Below, one piece after another: positions 39,200 through 48,953 of a stretch of DNA of 64,000 nt. This DNA comes from Corynebacterium suedekumii (GTDB lineage Bacteria; Actinomycetota; Actinomycetes; Mycobacteriales; Mycobacteriaceae). Each line of letters opens with the position of its first letter. Within the stretch, counting starts at the first letter, position 1. The translations under genes and the position numbers were made by a program. The stretch lies in contig NZ_CP126970.1 in NCBI RefSeq assembly GCF_030252185.1, positions 1,302,001-1,366,000 of the forward strand. The letters run 5' to 3'. Under the pieces are notes generated by a model, which ran no database searches, was not told the DNA's origin, and was given only the letters and a program-made list of their open reading frames with translations.

Positions 39200-39673
39200 A
39201 TGGGACTGTTCCGGCCGGGTAGAGGAGAAGTGGTGCGCGCCGACCTCACCGCGCCGCTGCACACCCTCACCTTCCCCGTCCTCGAACTGATCCTCATCAC
39301 CGGCCTGTGCTGGATGGGCATCGGCTGGCTCGACCAGCCCGGCCAGGTCATCGACATCCAGCTGCGCAATGGCGTTGTCCTCCTCTGGGCACTGCTCGTC
39401 CTCTGGCGTTTCGTCCTCCCGCTGCTGCGGGCCCGCCGCCGACGCTTCATGCTCACCGACCGCCGCATCATCGTCCGCGCCGGAACCTTCACCTCCCGCG
39501 TCGACTCCATCCCGCTCCGCGACATCCGCGCCATCCAACGCCGACGCAACGCCATCTCCCTGGCGATCCTCGGCCACGAGCGGCCCCTCTACTTCCCGGA
39601 CGTGCCCCGGGCCAAGAAGGTCACCGCCATGATCGAGTCCTCCCTGCCGCCGACTCCGGTCCGGTACTGGTGA
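39200..39673 (+). CDS. Membrane protein with bacterial PH domain
   Basis: 157 aa. Two membrane helices (about 24-43 and 56-75) followed by a bacterial Pleckstrin-homology (bPH2/YdbS-like) domain beginning RRFMLTDRRIIVRAGTF. Function unknown. Conserved between birA and purK in corynebacteria. The frame is open upstream through birA, but ATG 39200 and its -10 box mark the start. Confidence 0.83.
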   Translation: MGLFRPGRGEVVRADLTAPLHTLTFPVLELILITGLCWMGIGWLDQPGQVIDIQLRNGVVLLWALLVLWRFVLPLLRARRRRFMLTDRRIIVRAGTFTSRVDSIPLRDIRAIQRRRNAISLAILGHERPLYFPDVPRAKKVTAMIESSLPPTPVRYW

Positions 39674-39740
39674 TTCACGGCGTGTCCGGACATGCAGCAC
39701 GCCTGCGGCGGAATCCGGTCCGGAAGCTTCTTGAAGCGCC

Positions 39741-39757
39741 TGCATTTCCGAAATGCA
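39741..39757. repeat. Short inverted repeat before purK
   Basis: TGCATTT-CCG-AAATGCA, perfect 7-bp arms, in the 166-base gap before purK. Could be an operator or weak terminator. Confidence 0.35.
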
Positions 39758-39826
39758 CACGACGTGACCCCGAGACCGCGCCGATGTGGCACCAGGCGTG
39801 TGCAATCGGGCGGGGCTCCACAACGA

Positions 39827-39832
39827 TATAGT
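39827..39832 (+). promoter_or_regulatory. -10 box of leaderless purK promoter
   Basis: TATAGT 7 bases before GTG 39840; best match to TATAAT among the leaderless promoters here. Confidence 0.55.
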
Positions 39833-39839
39833 TGGGCAC

Positions 39840-41045
39840 GTGACTGAACCCGCAGGTAATCCCCACGCCCATGTCCCCGGCATGCCCGTCGTCGCCGTCA
39901 TCGGTGCCGGCCAGCTGGCCAGGATGATGCAGACCGAGGCGATTGAAGTCGGTCAGTCGATACGCCTGCTCGCCGGGGCGACCGACTCCTCGGCTGCCCA
40001 GGTCGCCGCCGACGTCATCATCGGTGACTACACCGACCTCGAGGACCTGCGCCGGGCCGTCGACGGTGCGGACGCCGTCACCTTCGACCACGAGCACGTG
40101 CCCACCGAACACCTGCGCACGCTCATCAGTGAGGGAGTCAACGTCCAGCCCGGCCCAGACGCACTGGTCAACGCGCAGGACAAACTGGTCATGCGCAAGC
40201 GGCTGCGGGAGATCGGGGCGCCGGTCCCGCCGTTCGCGGCTATCGAATCGGTCGAGGACGCGGAGGCGTTTTTCGACGCCGTCGACGGCGCCGTCTGCCT
40301 CAAGGCCCGGCGTGGCGGCTACGACGGGCACGGGGTGTGGTTCCCGAAGGACCGCGGTGAGGTGGGCGCGCTCGTCGCAAAGCTGCTGGAGGCGGGGACC
40401 CCGCTCATGGCGGAGAAGAAGGTCACGCTGGTCCGCGAGCTGTCCGCGATGGTGGCGCGCACGCCGTCCGGTGAGGTCGCCCCGTGGCCGGTGGTGGAGT
40501 CGGTGCAGACCGACGGCATCTGCACCGAGGCCGTCGCGCCGGCGCCCGGACTGTCGGAGCAGCTGGCACAACGCGCCCGGCAGCTGGCCGTCACCATCGC
40601 CGAGGAACTGGGCGTCACCGGCGTGCTGGCCGTGGAGCTCTTCGAGTTCGAGGACGCCAACGGCCAGGCCGACATCGCCGTCAACGAGCTGGCGATGCGC
40701 CCGCACAACACCGGCCACTGGACCCAGGACGGCTGCGTGACCAGCCAGTTCGAGCAGCACCTGCGCGCCGTGCTGGACTACCCGCTCGGGTCTGTGGACA
40801 CGACCGCGCCGGTGACCGTCATGGCCAACGTCCTCGGCGGCGACACCGACCCGGCCGAGCCGATGGGCCGACGCATGGCGCAGGTGTGGCAACGATTCCC
40901 CCAGGCCAAGATCCACCTCTACGGCAAGACCCACCGCCCGGGGCGCAAGATCGGGCACGTCAACCTCTCCGGCGACGACGTCGAACAGACGCGTATCGAC
41001 GCCCGCGCCGCCGCCCACTACCTCGTCCACGGCCGCTGGGCCTGA
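39840..41045 (+). CDS. purK: N5-carboxyaminoimidazole ribonucleotide synthase
   Basis: 401 aa ATP-grasp enzyme: AIR + bicarbonate + ATP to N5-CAIR in purine synthesis. [12 protein letters not shown] at the N-terminus, [15 protein letters not shown] (ATP loop) and [14 protein letters not shown] (metal site) are diagnostic. An ATG at 39786 is in frame but lies before the -10 box. purE follows after 25 bases with AAGGAG, so the two are cotranscribed. Confidence 0.95.
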   Translation: MTEPAGNPHAHVPGMPVVAVIGAGQLARMMQTEAIEVGQSIRLLAGATDSSAAQVAADVIIGDYTDLEDLRRAVDGADAVTFDHEHVPTEHLRTLISEGVNVQPGPDALVNAQDKLVMRKRLREIGAPVPPFAAIESVEDAEAFFDAVDGAVCLKARRGGYDGHGVWFPKDRGEVGALVAKLLEAGTPLMAEKKVTLVRELSAMVARTPSGEVAPWPVVESVQTDGICTEAVAPAPGLSEQLAQRARQLAVTIAEELGVTGVLAVELFEFEDANGQADIAVNELAMRPHNTGHWTQDGCVTSQFEQHLRAVLDYPLGSVDTTAPVTVMANVLGGDTDPAEPMGRRMAQVWQRFPQAKIHLYGKTHRPGRKIGHVNLSGDDVEQTRIDARAAAHYLVHGRWA

Positions 41046-41070
41046 CCTCATCCACCACCAAGGAGCAGTA

Positions 41071-41571
41071 ATGAACCCTCTCGTCGGCCTGATCATGGGC
41101 TCCGACTCGGACTGGCCCACCGTCGAACCCGCCGCCGAGGTGCTCGCCGAGTTCGGCGTGCCCTTCGAGGTCGGCGTCGTCTCCGCGCACCGCACCCCCG
41201 AGAAGATGCTCGCCTACGCCACGTCCGCCCACGAGCGCGGACTGAAGACCATCATCGCCTGCGCCGGCGGCGCCGCCCACCTGCCCGGCATGGTCGCCGC
41301 GGCCACCCCGCTGCCGGTCATCGGCGTGCCACGCGCCCTGAAGGACCTCGACGGCCTGGATTCCCTCCTGTCGATCGTCCAGATGCCGGGCGGCGTCCCG
41401 GTGGCCACGGTCTCCATCGGCGGCGCCAAGAACGCCGGCCTGCTGGCGGTGCGCATCCTATCCGCGGGCGACGACACCCTCGTGCAGAAGATGGCCGACT
41501 ACCAGGAGCGCATGGCCGCCGAGGTGGAGCGCAAGGACGAGAACCTGCGCCGCACGCTGCTGGGGGAGTAG
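41071..41571 (+). CDS. purE: N5-CAIR mutase
   Basis: 166 aa; rearranges N5-CAIR to CAIR, the step after Pur[11 protein letters not shown] at the N-terminus, [11 protein letters not shown] and GAAHLPGM are the class I PurE motifs. AAGGAG ribosome site upstream. Intact. Confidence 0.95.
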   Translation: MNPLVGLIMGSDSDWPTVEPAAEVLAEFGVPFEVGVVSAHRTPEKMLAYATSAHERGLKTIIACAGGAAHLPGMVAAATPLPVIGVPRALKDLDGLDSLLSIVQMPGGVPVATVSIGGAKNAGLLAVRILSAGDDTLVQKMADYQERMAAEVERKDENLRRTLLGE

Positions 41572-41626
41572 CCCGCGAAAAGCATAAATCGTTGCCGATG
41601 CGTCCCGGCGAGGGTATGCAGGGGGC

Positions 41627-43009
41627 ATGTCTACATTCGCCATTGAGAACCCCAACACCGGCACGTCGGAGGACACCTTCGACCGTTTCGACGACTCCGA
41701 GCGCGACGCCCTCCTCGACCGCTCCACCGCGGCGTTCCAGGAGTGGAGAAAGACCTCCATCGATGAGCGGGCGGCCATTCTCCGCCGCACCGCCGAACTG
41801 TACCGGGAGAAGAAGTCCGATCTCGCCGACCACATCGGGCGCGAGATGGGCAAGCTGCTCCCGCAGGGCGAGGGCGAGGTGGACGTCGTCGCCGCCATCT
41901 ACGAGTGGTACGCCGACCACGCCCACGAGCTGCTCGCCGACAAGGAGCTCGAGCCCCAGGGCGCGACCCGCAGCTTCGTCCGCAAGGATCCCCTAGGCAC
42001 GATCCTGGGCATCATGCCGTGGAACTTCCCCTACTACCAGGTGGCCCGCTGGGCGGCGCCGAACCTGCTGCTGGGCAACGCGCTGGTGCTCAAGCACGCG
42101 TCGATCTGCCCGCTGTCGTCCCAGGCCTGCGAGGACATCCTCGTGGAGGCCGGGCTGCCGGAGGACGTGTTCATCAACGTCTACGCCTCCGGTTCGCAGA
42201 TGGACGCGTTCGTCGCGGACCCGCGGGTCGCGGGTGTCTCCCTGACCGGTTCCGAGCAGGCCGGTGCCGCGGTGGCCAAGACCGCCGGCGAGCACTACAA
42301 GAAGTCCCTGCTGGAGCTCGGCGGCAATGACCCGTTCGTCGTCCTCGACGACGAGAATCTCGACGGCGTGCTCTCCCTCTACGTCGGCGCCCGGATGGCC
42401 AACACCGGCCAGGCCTGCAACGCCCCGAAGCGGCTCATCGTCCTCGACGAGTTCTACGACCGGGCGAGGGAGATCCTCGTCGAGAAGATCGGTGCCCTGA
42501 CCGTCGGTGGTTACGACGACGCCAACGCCGACGTGGGGCCGCTGTCCTCCATCGACGCGCGGGACGAGGTCGCCGAGCGCCTGGCCAAGGCTTCTGATGC
42601 CGGCGAGATCACCATCGCCGTGGGTGGCAAGAAGGTCGACCGAGACGGCGCCTTCTACGAGCCGACCCTGCTCACCGACGTCGACCCCACCTCAGACGTG
42701 GGTTGCAACGAGGTCTTCGGGCCCGTCGCCATCCTCTACCGGGCCAAGGACGTGGAGGACGCGGTGCGGATCGCCAACGACACCGACTACGGCCTGGGCA
42801 GCTACGTCTTCGGCCATGACCTGGACCAGGCACAGGAGGTCGCCTCGCGGATGGAGGCCGGCATGACCTACATCAACGAGCCGGGCACCACCCTGCCCGG
42901 CCTGCCCTTCGGCGGCATCGGCCGCTCGGGCTACGGCCGGGAGCTGGCGGAGTGGGGCGTCGGCGAGTTCGTCAACGACCACCTCTTCCGCGTCAGCGAC
43001 CCCCGCTAG
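41627..43009 (+). CDS. gabD: NAD(P)-dependent succinate-semialdehyde dehydrogenase
   Basis: 460 aa aldehyde dehydrogenase. MPWNFPYYQVARW (cofactor site), catalytic Glu in LLELGGNDPF, and nucleophilic Cys in NTGQACNAPKR; the NEVFGPVA segment follows. The short length and sequence fit the GabD2/SSADH-like group, but exact substrate cannot be read off. TATGCA 6 bases before the ATG may be a leaderless -10. Convergent with the broken amidohydrolase gene by 4 overlapping bases. Confidence 0.85.
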   Translation: MSTFAIENPNTGTSEDTFDRFDDSERDALLDRSTAAFQEWRKTSIDERAAILRRTAELYREKKSDLADHIGREMGKLLPQGEGEVDVVAAIYEWYADHAHELLADKELEPQGATRSFVRKDPLGTILGIMPWNFPYYQVARWAAPNLLLGNALVLKHASICPLSSQACEDILVEAGLPEDVFINVYASGSQMDAFVADPRVAGVSLTGSEQAGAAVAKTAGEHYKKSLLELGGNDPFVVLDDENLDGVLSLYVGARMANTGQACNAPKRLIVLDEFYDRAREILVEKIGALTVGGYDDANADVGPLSSIDARDEVAERLAKASDAGEITIAVGGKKVDRDGAFYEPTLLTDVDPTSDVGCNEVFGPVAILYRAKDVEDAVRIANDTDYGLGSYVFGHDLDQAQEVASRMEAGMTYINEPGTTLPGLPFGGIGRSGYGRELAEWGVGEFVNDHLFRVSDPR

Positions 43010-44655
43010 AACCCGCCGGCCATCACCCGGCCGCCGACGACCGTCGCGGTGACCGAGACCTCCTCGATCGCCTCGGGCGCCACGGTGAAGATGTCCTCGG
43101 ACAGCACCGTGAAGTCGGCGAGCTTGCCGTGTGCCAGGGAACCCTTGTCGTTCTCCTGGTGCACGGCTTTCGCGCTTCCGACGGTGTAGGCACGGACGGC
43201 CTGCTCGACGGTGATGCGTTCCTCGGGCACGAAGTCGCGCCCCTTGGCCGTCGTCCGGTTGACCAGGGCGGCGATGTTGAGGATCGGGTCGGCGGCGACA
43301 ACGGGGGCATCAGTGCTGCCGGCCATCTCGACCCCCTGGTCGAGGAAGCCCTTCGCCCGGTACACCAGGGGCAGTCGCTTCTCACCGACGGCCTCAATGA
43401 CGCCGTCACCGAGTTCGGGGATGAACCGGCCCTGCGGTACGACCGTGAGGCCGAGTTCCCGGATGCGGGCGATCTGCTCGTCGCTGACGACGGAGACGTG
43501 CTCGAGGCGGTGGCGGGCGTCGTCACGGGGGGAATGCTCTGTGCCTCCGCGATGATGTCCAGGATGGTGTCCACCGCGGCGTCGCCAATCGCGTGGACGG
43601 CGAGCTGCCAGCCGGCGAGGTGGGCGCCGATGAGGCGCTCGCGCAGCATGGTGTCGGGGAACTGCAGGTAGCGCGGTTTTCGGTGCCCTCAGCGAGGTCG
43701 GCGGCGTAGTCGCAGCACATGAACGCGGAGCGGCCGATGAGGGAGCCGTCGGAGAGGACCTTCGTCGGGCCGATGCGCAGCTGGTCGTCGCCCATGCCGG
43801 TGCGCAGGCCGAGGTCGAGGGTGAACAGCCGGTGGCCGTCGACCTCCGTCTCGCCGAGTTCGTGGAGGGTGGTCAGGTACGGCATGACGGTGGCGCGGAC
43901 GCCGAGACGGCCGGAGTCGCGGGCGATCTGGTAGCCGGCGAGATCGAAACGCGAGATGCCGATGTGGTCGGGTGCGCCGATGCCCGGTTCGGTGATCGAG
44001 GTGATTCCCAGGTCGAGGACCTGCTGCGAGCCGGTGGCGATGATGTCCGCCACATCATCGGCGGTGGGCACCGGAATATGGTCGGTGACGATCGACTTCG
44101 CCGTCTCCTGCAGCAGGCCCTGCGCCCGGCCGTCACCGTCGGTGGGCACGTCGCCGCCCTCGGGGGAGGGGACGTCCCGGCGCTCCGGTAGCCCGCGATC
44201 TCGAATGCCTTCGTGTTGGCCACACCCATCTGTCGGGAGTTGTGCACCAGGTAGACGGGATGCCCGTGGCTGACCTTGTCCAGCTCCTCCGCCGTCGGGT
44301 GCGCGCCGAGGTAGTTCTGGTCGTAGCCCTGCCCGATGACCCACGTGCCCTCGTCGGCGTCCTGCGCGTACTCGTCGACCGCCGCGAGCAGATCCTCCAT
44401 CGTCTCCACCACGGCGGGCCGCAGATCCACCTGCAGCGCCGCCTGCCCGAGCAGACTCAGGTGTAGGTGCGCGTCATGGAAACCGGGCACGACGGTGGCA
44501 CCGCCTAGATCGTGGACCTCGGCGAACATCTCCCGGGGCAGCTCATCATCGAGGCTGATGATCCGCCCCTGGTGCACGCCGATGGCCGTGGCCTCCGGTC
44601 GAGCCGGGTCCTGCGTGTGGAATCGACCGTTGACAAAGAGTGCATCGAAGTTCAT
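43006..44655 (-). pseudogene. YtcJ-type amidohydrolase, three frameshifts
   Basis: A metal-dependent amidohydrolase of the YtcJ/exoenzyme-regulatory type. N-terminal VVPGFHDAHLHL (metal His pair) reads in one frame from ATG 44655; near 44183 the frame changes, near 43675 again, and again in a run of six G at 43527-43532. The four segments together give a continuous family sequence, including LAVHAIGDAAVDTILD and STDAPVVAADP near the C-terminus, so only single-base shifts separate it from a normal protein of about 545 aa. Real decay or poor sequence; three shifts in one gene favour decay, the homopolymer one could be an error. Confidence 0.75.
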
Positions 44656-44679
44656 GCCTTCCACTGTGCCACCGATCCC

Positions 44680-44685
44680 TAGACT
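44680..44685 (+). promoter_or_regulatory. -10 box of leaderless ydcF-like promoter
   Basis: TAGACT 9 bases before ATG 44695. Confidence 0.45.
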
Positions 44686-44694
44686 GGGAGCACC

Positions 44695-45135
44695 ATGCCC
44701 ATCCTCATCCTCGGGTCCCGCCCCGGCCCCATCCTCGAATCCCGCCTGGTCCGGGCGCTCCCGCTTATCGACGCCCCCTCCCTCACCGTCGTCTCCGGCC
44801 GCGGCGAAGCAGGGCTCATGGCCAGGTGGCTGGTGGCCCAGGGTGTCCCTGCTGATCTGGTGCTCGAGGAACCCGACGCCACCAGCACGAACGAGAACCT
44901 GGAGAACGCTCAGGCCCTGCTCCCGGACACCGTGGTGTGGACCGTGGTGACCAGCGAATTTCACCTCTGGCGCACCCGTCTGTGGGCCTGGCACCTGGGC
45001 ATCCCGATCGAGGTGGCCACCGCCCGGACCCCGGTGCGTGACCGACCGCTCATGCTGCTGCGGGAATCCGTCGCCCTGCCCCACTCGGCGCTCCGGATCG
45101 CGTGGCGGAGGCTGCTGCGACGCCTGGGGCGCTGA
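44695..45135 (+). CDS. YdcF/SanA-family (DUF218) protein
   Basis: 146 aa of the ElyC/SanA/YdcF family (DUF218). Typical PADLVLEEPDATSTNENLENA (split as PADLVLEEP ... STNENLENA) and VTSEFHLWRT segments. No clear membrane helix, unlike SanA, so probably cytoplasmic. Ends 11 bases before the first long hairpin. Confidence 0.82.
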   Translation: MPILILGSRPGPILESRLVRALPLIDAPSLTVVSGRGEAGLMARWLVAQGVPADLVLEEPDATSTNENLENAQALLPDTVVWTVVTSEFHLWRTRLWAWHLGIPIEVATARTPVRDRPLMLLRESVALPHSALRIAWRRLLRRLGR

Positions 45136-45146
45136 CAGACGTGAAA

Positions 45147-45220
45147 CCCCAATTCGGCTTCACCAATCAATCGAGAGGGCCGTCCGTGCTACTCGATTGA
45201 TTGGTGAAGTCGAATTGGGG
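45147..45220. repeat. Long hairpin repeat, copy 1
   Basis: 29-bp arms with one mismatch, CCCCAATTCGGCTTCACC... at 45147-45175 and its complement at 45192-45220, 16-base loop. Nearly identical to copy 2 at 46424-46497. Lies between the convergent YdcF and DUF3800 genes and could terminate both; on the minus strand TTT follows. Confidence 0.75.
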
Positions 45221-45375
45221 TCGGCCCGGTCATTACGGCCCCATAGGGTCCCCAATTTTGGGGGTGAAGTGCGAGAATCTGACCTGTTCAAGGCATGGAA
45301 ACTCGGTTACGATCAGCGCAACGGCCAGGTACGGAACCTGCCGGGGATCGCCAGCGGTGCTGCCACCGCCCTCCT

Positions 45376-46188
45376 TTAGTGGATCGGCCCCCGGAGGTCC
45401 CTATCTGGCCGTTTTTTCGGGCAGGACGTGCAGGGGAACGCCCCGCTGTCGGTGAAAGCTGAGTGGTGAGGCATGACGAAGATGCCCAGTGGGATGGCAC
45501 AGTCTTCGGAGTGCCGTATCTGATGCCACACTGCGTGCAGAAATTCCGGATAAGTGTATTCGTCTCCCCATTCAGTCCGTTTGGGCCACACTGCCGCCCG
45601 AAGGAATCCGCCGTACATGTCAGCTGCCTGACTCTCCAGGTACTGTGTTGCCGAAACCCATTCCAAACCTGCCAACAAATAGGTGGGGATCTTCGGGTCG
45701 TCTTCGAACGTGCTCCCACGCAGGTATGCTTCTGTTGTTCTGTGGTCGTGTCTGCGCACATGACCGTAGCGGATGTGTACCGGGGTGGGGTGACCCTGCC
45801 AATTCTGCGCCGCCCAGAGGATGGACTTGAACATCTTTCCGGCAACGTAGTTATAGAAGAGCGTTAGATCGTTGGCGAAACCGGCGTGTTGCAACTGCTT
45901 CTTGTCTGCGTAAACGTAGAGGACGCGTACGTTGTCCACCGCCCCCAGGACCTCTGCGGCATGACGTCGGCGGTCATGCGTTTTCCCGGCCTCTTTCCAC
46001 GACATCGGCCGATCATCTGGAACGTGAAAATCTTTTCGAAGCAGAGAAACCGCCTGGCGGAGGTGAGGCGCGTGGGTCTGGCTCACGAGAACCGCAGCCA
46101 TGCCGAAAATGGGACTGGACTGGGGAGACATTCCCCGGTCACCGGTCTCATCGATGTAGGCGTAGAGATGGCCCTGTATGGTCCGCAT
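45376..46188 (-). CDS. DUF3800 protein
   Basis: 270 aa. N-terminal YAYIDETGDRG (about residues 9-19) is the DUF3800 hallmark: an acidic D-E-D pattern of an RNase H-like fold; further acidic/His residues follow (PMSWKEAGKTHDRRRH near 62-77, HVRRHDHR). Possible metal-dependent nuclease, unproven. GC content is visibly lower than in flanking genes. ATG 46188 is 7 bases after TAGGAT (46201-46196); ATG 46197 overlaps that box. Bounded on both sides by copies of the same long hairpin. Confidence 0.75.
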   Translation of the reverse strand: MRTIQGHLYAYIDETGDRGMSPQSSPIFGMAAVLVSQTHAPHLRQAVSLLRKDFHVPDDRPMSWKEAGKTHDRRRHAAEVLGAVDNVRVLYVYADKKQLQHAGFANDLTLFYNYVAGKMFKSILWAAQNWQGHPTPVHIRYGHVRRHDHRTTEAYLRGSTFEDDPKIPTYLLAGLEWVSATQYLESQAADMYGGFLRAAVWPKRTEWGDEYTYPEFLHAVWHQIRHSEDCAIPLGIFVMPHHSAFTDSGAFPCTSCPKKRPDRDLRGPIH

Positions 46189-46423
46189 GTTCGCCATCCT
46201 ATCGTGTGCTCCACCATGCGATTCAATTGTTTCACAAGCCTGTGCGAAACTGTGCGGGCCGGGATAGATGGCCTTTTCGGCGTAACGGGTGATGCAGCCA
46301 TGCGGCCAATCCGCATTGGCTTGGCCCCTGTCTGTCGAGGCCGGTGGCCCTTGTGGCTTCGTGCTGAACAGGTCGCCATTTCAGGTCCGGTAGTGCCAGT
46401 CCTGAGCCCTGACATCCCAAAAA

Positions 46424-46497
46424 CCCCAATTCGACTTGACCAATCAATCGAGAGAGCTGACCGGGCTACTCGATTGATTGGTGAAGTCGAATTGGGG
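46424..46497. repeat. Long hairpin repeat, copy 2
   Basis: 29-bp arms with one mismatch, 46424-46452 and 46469-46497, and again a 16-base loop. On the minus strand the stem is followed by TTTTTGGG, which fits an intrinsic terminator for the DUF4352 gene. The stretch 46202-46423 holds no gene I can support. Confidence 0.75.
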
Positions 46498-46572
46498 TAT
46501 GTGAGCAGGGGCATTCGAGGGGTCCTGGGAGTCCGCCTCTCGATTGATGCCCTTTCCCGAATGCCCCTTCGC

Positions 46573-47251
46573 CTACAGCGTCGTCGTCCAGGTCAGCGGG
46601 CTGGAGAAGAAACCGCCGGAGTATTCGACCTGGTACTCACCCGGGGTGCCGTCGGTGTCGAAGCAGACGGTGCCGTCGGTCGCACCGCCGGGGGCGAGCT
46701 CCGCGGATTCGAGGTTCTTGATGTCCAGGCCGGTGAAGGTGGTGTCGGCGATGACACCGTTGGGCTTGTGCAGCTTGAAGTCGAACTGCGAGAAATGCTT
46801 CGACGAGTCACCTTCGTTGAGGTAGGCGACGTCCGAGCAGATGTACTGGCCGAGGACGTCGCTGGCGAAGCGGAGGTTGGAGACGGTCACGGCCACGTCG
46901 CCGGATCGGGCGGTCTCTCCGACGGGGACATCGGTGGCGGGATCGGTCTCTTCTGCCGGAGCCTCCTCAACCGGGGCCTCCTCCTGTTCGGCGACGGGAG
47001 CGACAGTGTCGACCGGGGCAGCCTCGGATGTGGTCGATCTCCGCGGTGGTGGTCTCGTCGGAGTCGCCGCCGGTGATCATGCCGCCGACGACGAGAACCG
47101 CGAGGATACCGACGATCCACGGCCACTTCTTCTTTTTCTTCGGCTGCTCGACCGGCACGGCCTGGTACTGGCCGGGCTGACCGGGCTGACCCGCCTGGAA
47201 CGGCTGGCCTGCGCCGTAGGGGTTCTGGCCGGAATGCTGAGTGGTGTTCAT
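46573..47251 (-). pseudogene. DUF4352-like membrane-anchored protein, frameshifted
   Basis: N-terminal part from ATG 47251: a Gln/Gly/Pro-rich cytoplasmic tail, a Lys run, and one membrane helix (WPWIVGILAVLVVGGMI). The C-terminal part, in another frame, gives an acidic Glu/Pro linker and an immunoglobulin-like DUF4352-type domain (VAVTVSNLRFASDVLG ... GEYQVEY). The frames join at about 47020-47035 by one base. If the shift is an error this is an intact surface protein of about 225 aa. Confidence 0.65.
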
Positions 47252-47377
47252 GAATGGAGGCTCCTTGCCTGGCTGGCCACCCGAGTTGGTGACACCCCTG
47301 AAGCTACGAGCCGGCCCCGACATGACCTCCGGAAATATGGTTCATGTGTTCGATAATGGACATAAACTACATCGTTG

Positions 47378-47915
47378 TCATTTCACGTCGTAGGTCAGTT
47401 CCATGAACTGGCTGAGTTCCCGGTGGCCGGCAAGCGTCAGGCGGGAGCTGTCGATCAGGCGGGGGAGGGTCGGCCGGCCGGCGGGGAGGAAGACCGGCGC
47501 CATGGTGAGGATGATCCGGTCGAGGGCGCCGGCGTCGAAGAACTGGCCGACGAGGTCGCCGCCGCCCATGACCCAGATGGTCTCGGCGGTGTCCCGGATG
47601 AGGGGAAGGTTTTCGGTCACCGGCCCGTTGAGCAGGCGGACGTGGGTGTCCGGTGGGACGGGCAGGTCGCGGGTGGTGAACACCCAGATGGGGGTCGCCG
47701 TACTGGGTGGTCAGGTCCTGTGGGGAGTCGAGGGCGTCGAGGAGCCACTGGTAGGTGGTGGAGCCCATGACCAGGGCGTCGATGTCGGTGAGGAAGGACT
47801 GGATGTCGGTGGCTGCGGCGTCGGAGCCGGGGACGTCGAAAAGCCATTGCAGGGAGTCGTGGTCGTCGGCGAGGTACCCGTTGAGGGTGGCTGCGGCGTT
47901 GTAGATGACCGGCAT
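47378..47915 (-). pseudogene. Dihydrofolate reductase-like protein (RibD C-terminal type), frameshifted
   Basis: N-terminal half (VIYNAAATLNGYLADDHDSLQWLF, here cited in parts: NAAATLNGYL, DSLQWLF; then ALVMGSTTYQWLL) and C-terminal half (WVMGGGDLVGQFFDAG, DRIILTMAPVFL) belong to the DHFR-like RibD family but lie in different frames. The break is a run of five G at 47689-47693 on the plus strand; four would restore one protein of about 178 aa. TAGGCT (47927-47922) lies 6 bases before the ATG. Positionally equivalent to a DHFR-like gene next to tus genes in C. glutamicum. Confidence 0.72.
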
Positions 47916-47924
47916 GGGGCCAGC

Positions 47925-48116
47925 CTAGCGGCGCCACACCCACCAGGTGAGGCCGAGGAAGAATGCCGCGAGCAGTGCAGGCCACACGGCGGGTTCCGGG
48001 GAGAACACGTTGACCACGGCCTGGAGGACGGCGAGGAAGGCGAAGAAGCCGACGAATCCGAGCAGGGTCTCGTGCTGCAGTTTCCGCCGCTGCGGTCGGG
48101 AGTTGTCGGGTGTCAT
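47925..48116 (-). CDS. Small membrane protein coupled to tusG
   Basis: 63 aa with two hydrophobic segments (about 18-39 and 43-61) and a basic N-terminus. Its ATG directly precedes and abuts the tusG stop, so it is read after tusG in the same operon. Family unknown to me; a small membrane protein is also found at the trehalose uptake locus of C. glutamicum. Confidence 0.65.
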   Translation of the reverse strand: MTPDNSRPQRRKLQHETLLGFVGFFAFLAVLQAVVNVFSPEPAVWPALLAAFFLGLTWWVWRR

Positions 48117-48953
48117 CTAGGCCTTGACACCGCCCGCGGTGAGGCCGGAGACGATGCGGCGCTGGAAGATGAGCACCATGATGATCAGCGGGATGGTCAC
48201 CAGGGCGCCGGCGGCCATGATGGAGGCGTACGGGTACTCGAACGCGCTGGGTCCGGAGAAGCGGGCGATGGCGACGGTGACGGGTTCGGTGGCGGTGGTG
48301 GACAGCTGGCGGGCGAGCATGAACTCGTTCCACGTGGCGATGAACGCGAGGATCGCTGTGGTGAACAGCGCCGGGGCCGCCAGGGGGAGGAGGACGAGAC
48401 GGAAGGCCTGGCCGCGGGAGGCGCCGTCGACACGCGCGGCCTCCTCGAGTTCCCAGGGCAGCTGTCGGAAGAAGGACACCAGGGTGTAGATGGTCAGCGG
48501 CAGGGCGAAGGAGATGTTGGGGATGATCATCGCCTGGTAGGTGCCGATCCAGTTGAGGTCGCCGAACAGCTGGAACAGCGGGGTGACCAGGGCGATGCCG
48601 GGGAACATGGAGGCGGCGAGGATGATGCCGGTGACGATGCCCTTGCCGGGGAACTCCAGCCGGGCCAGCGCGTAGGCGGTGAAGACGCCGACCGCGACGG
48701 CGAGGGCGGTGGTGGTCACGCTGATGATGAGCGAGTTGCCGATGGCGCCGAGGAAGTCGTTGCCCTTGTCGGTGGCCAGCGCGTCGCGGAAGTTCTGCAG
48801 CGTGATGTGGGTGGGCCACGGGGTGGTGTCGAAGGTGTAGCGCTGGTCGCGCAGCGCGACGACGACCATCCAGTAGAACGGGGCCAGGCCCCAGAACATG
48901 ATGAAGATGACGCCCAGGTAGTGGCCGATCATGGACCGCGTTGCCTTGCTCAT
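48117..48953 (-). CDS. tusG: Trehalose-type ABC permease TusG
   Basis: 278 aa MalG-like inner membrane permease, six helices, with the ATPase-contacting EAA loop EEAARVDGASRGQAF (about 176-190). Overlaps the tusF stop by 4 bases. Trehalose as substrate is inferred from corynebacterial synteny (tusGFEK); maltose-type sugars cannot be excluded from sequence. Confidence 0.85.
   Translation of the reverse strand: MSKATRSMIGHYLGVIFIMFWGLAPFYWMVVVALRDQRYTFDTTPWPTHITLQNFRDALATDKGNDFLGAIGNSLIISVTTTALAVAVGVFTAYALARLEFPGKGIVTGIILAASMFPGIALVTPLFQLFGDLNWIGTYQAMIIPNISFALPLTIYTLVSFFRQLPWELEEAARVDGASRGQAFRLVLLPLAAPALFTTAILAFIATWNEFMLARQLSTTATEPVTVAIARFSGPSAFEYPYASIMAAGALVTIPLIIMVLIFQRRIVSGLTAGGVKA

Noticed and set aside
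46202..46423. Short open frames in the gap upstream of the DUF3800 gene
   Set aside because: No ribosome site, no resemblance to protein families, and partly within the hairpin repeat.
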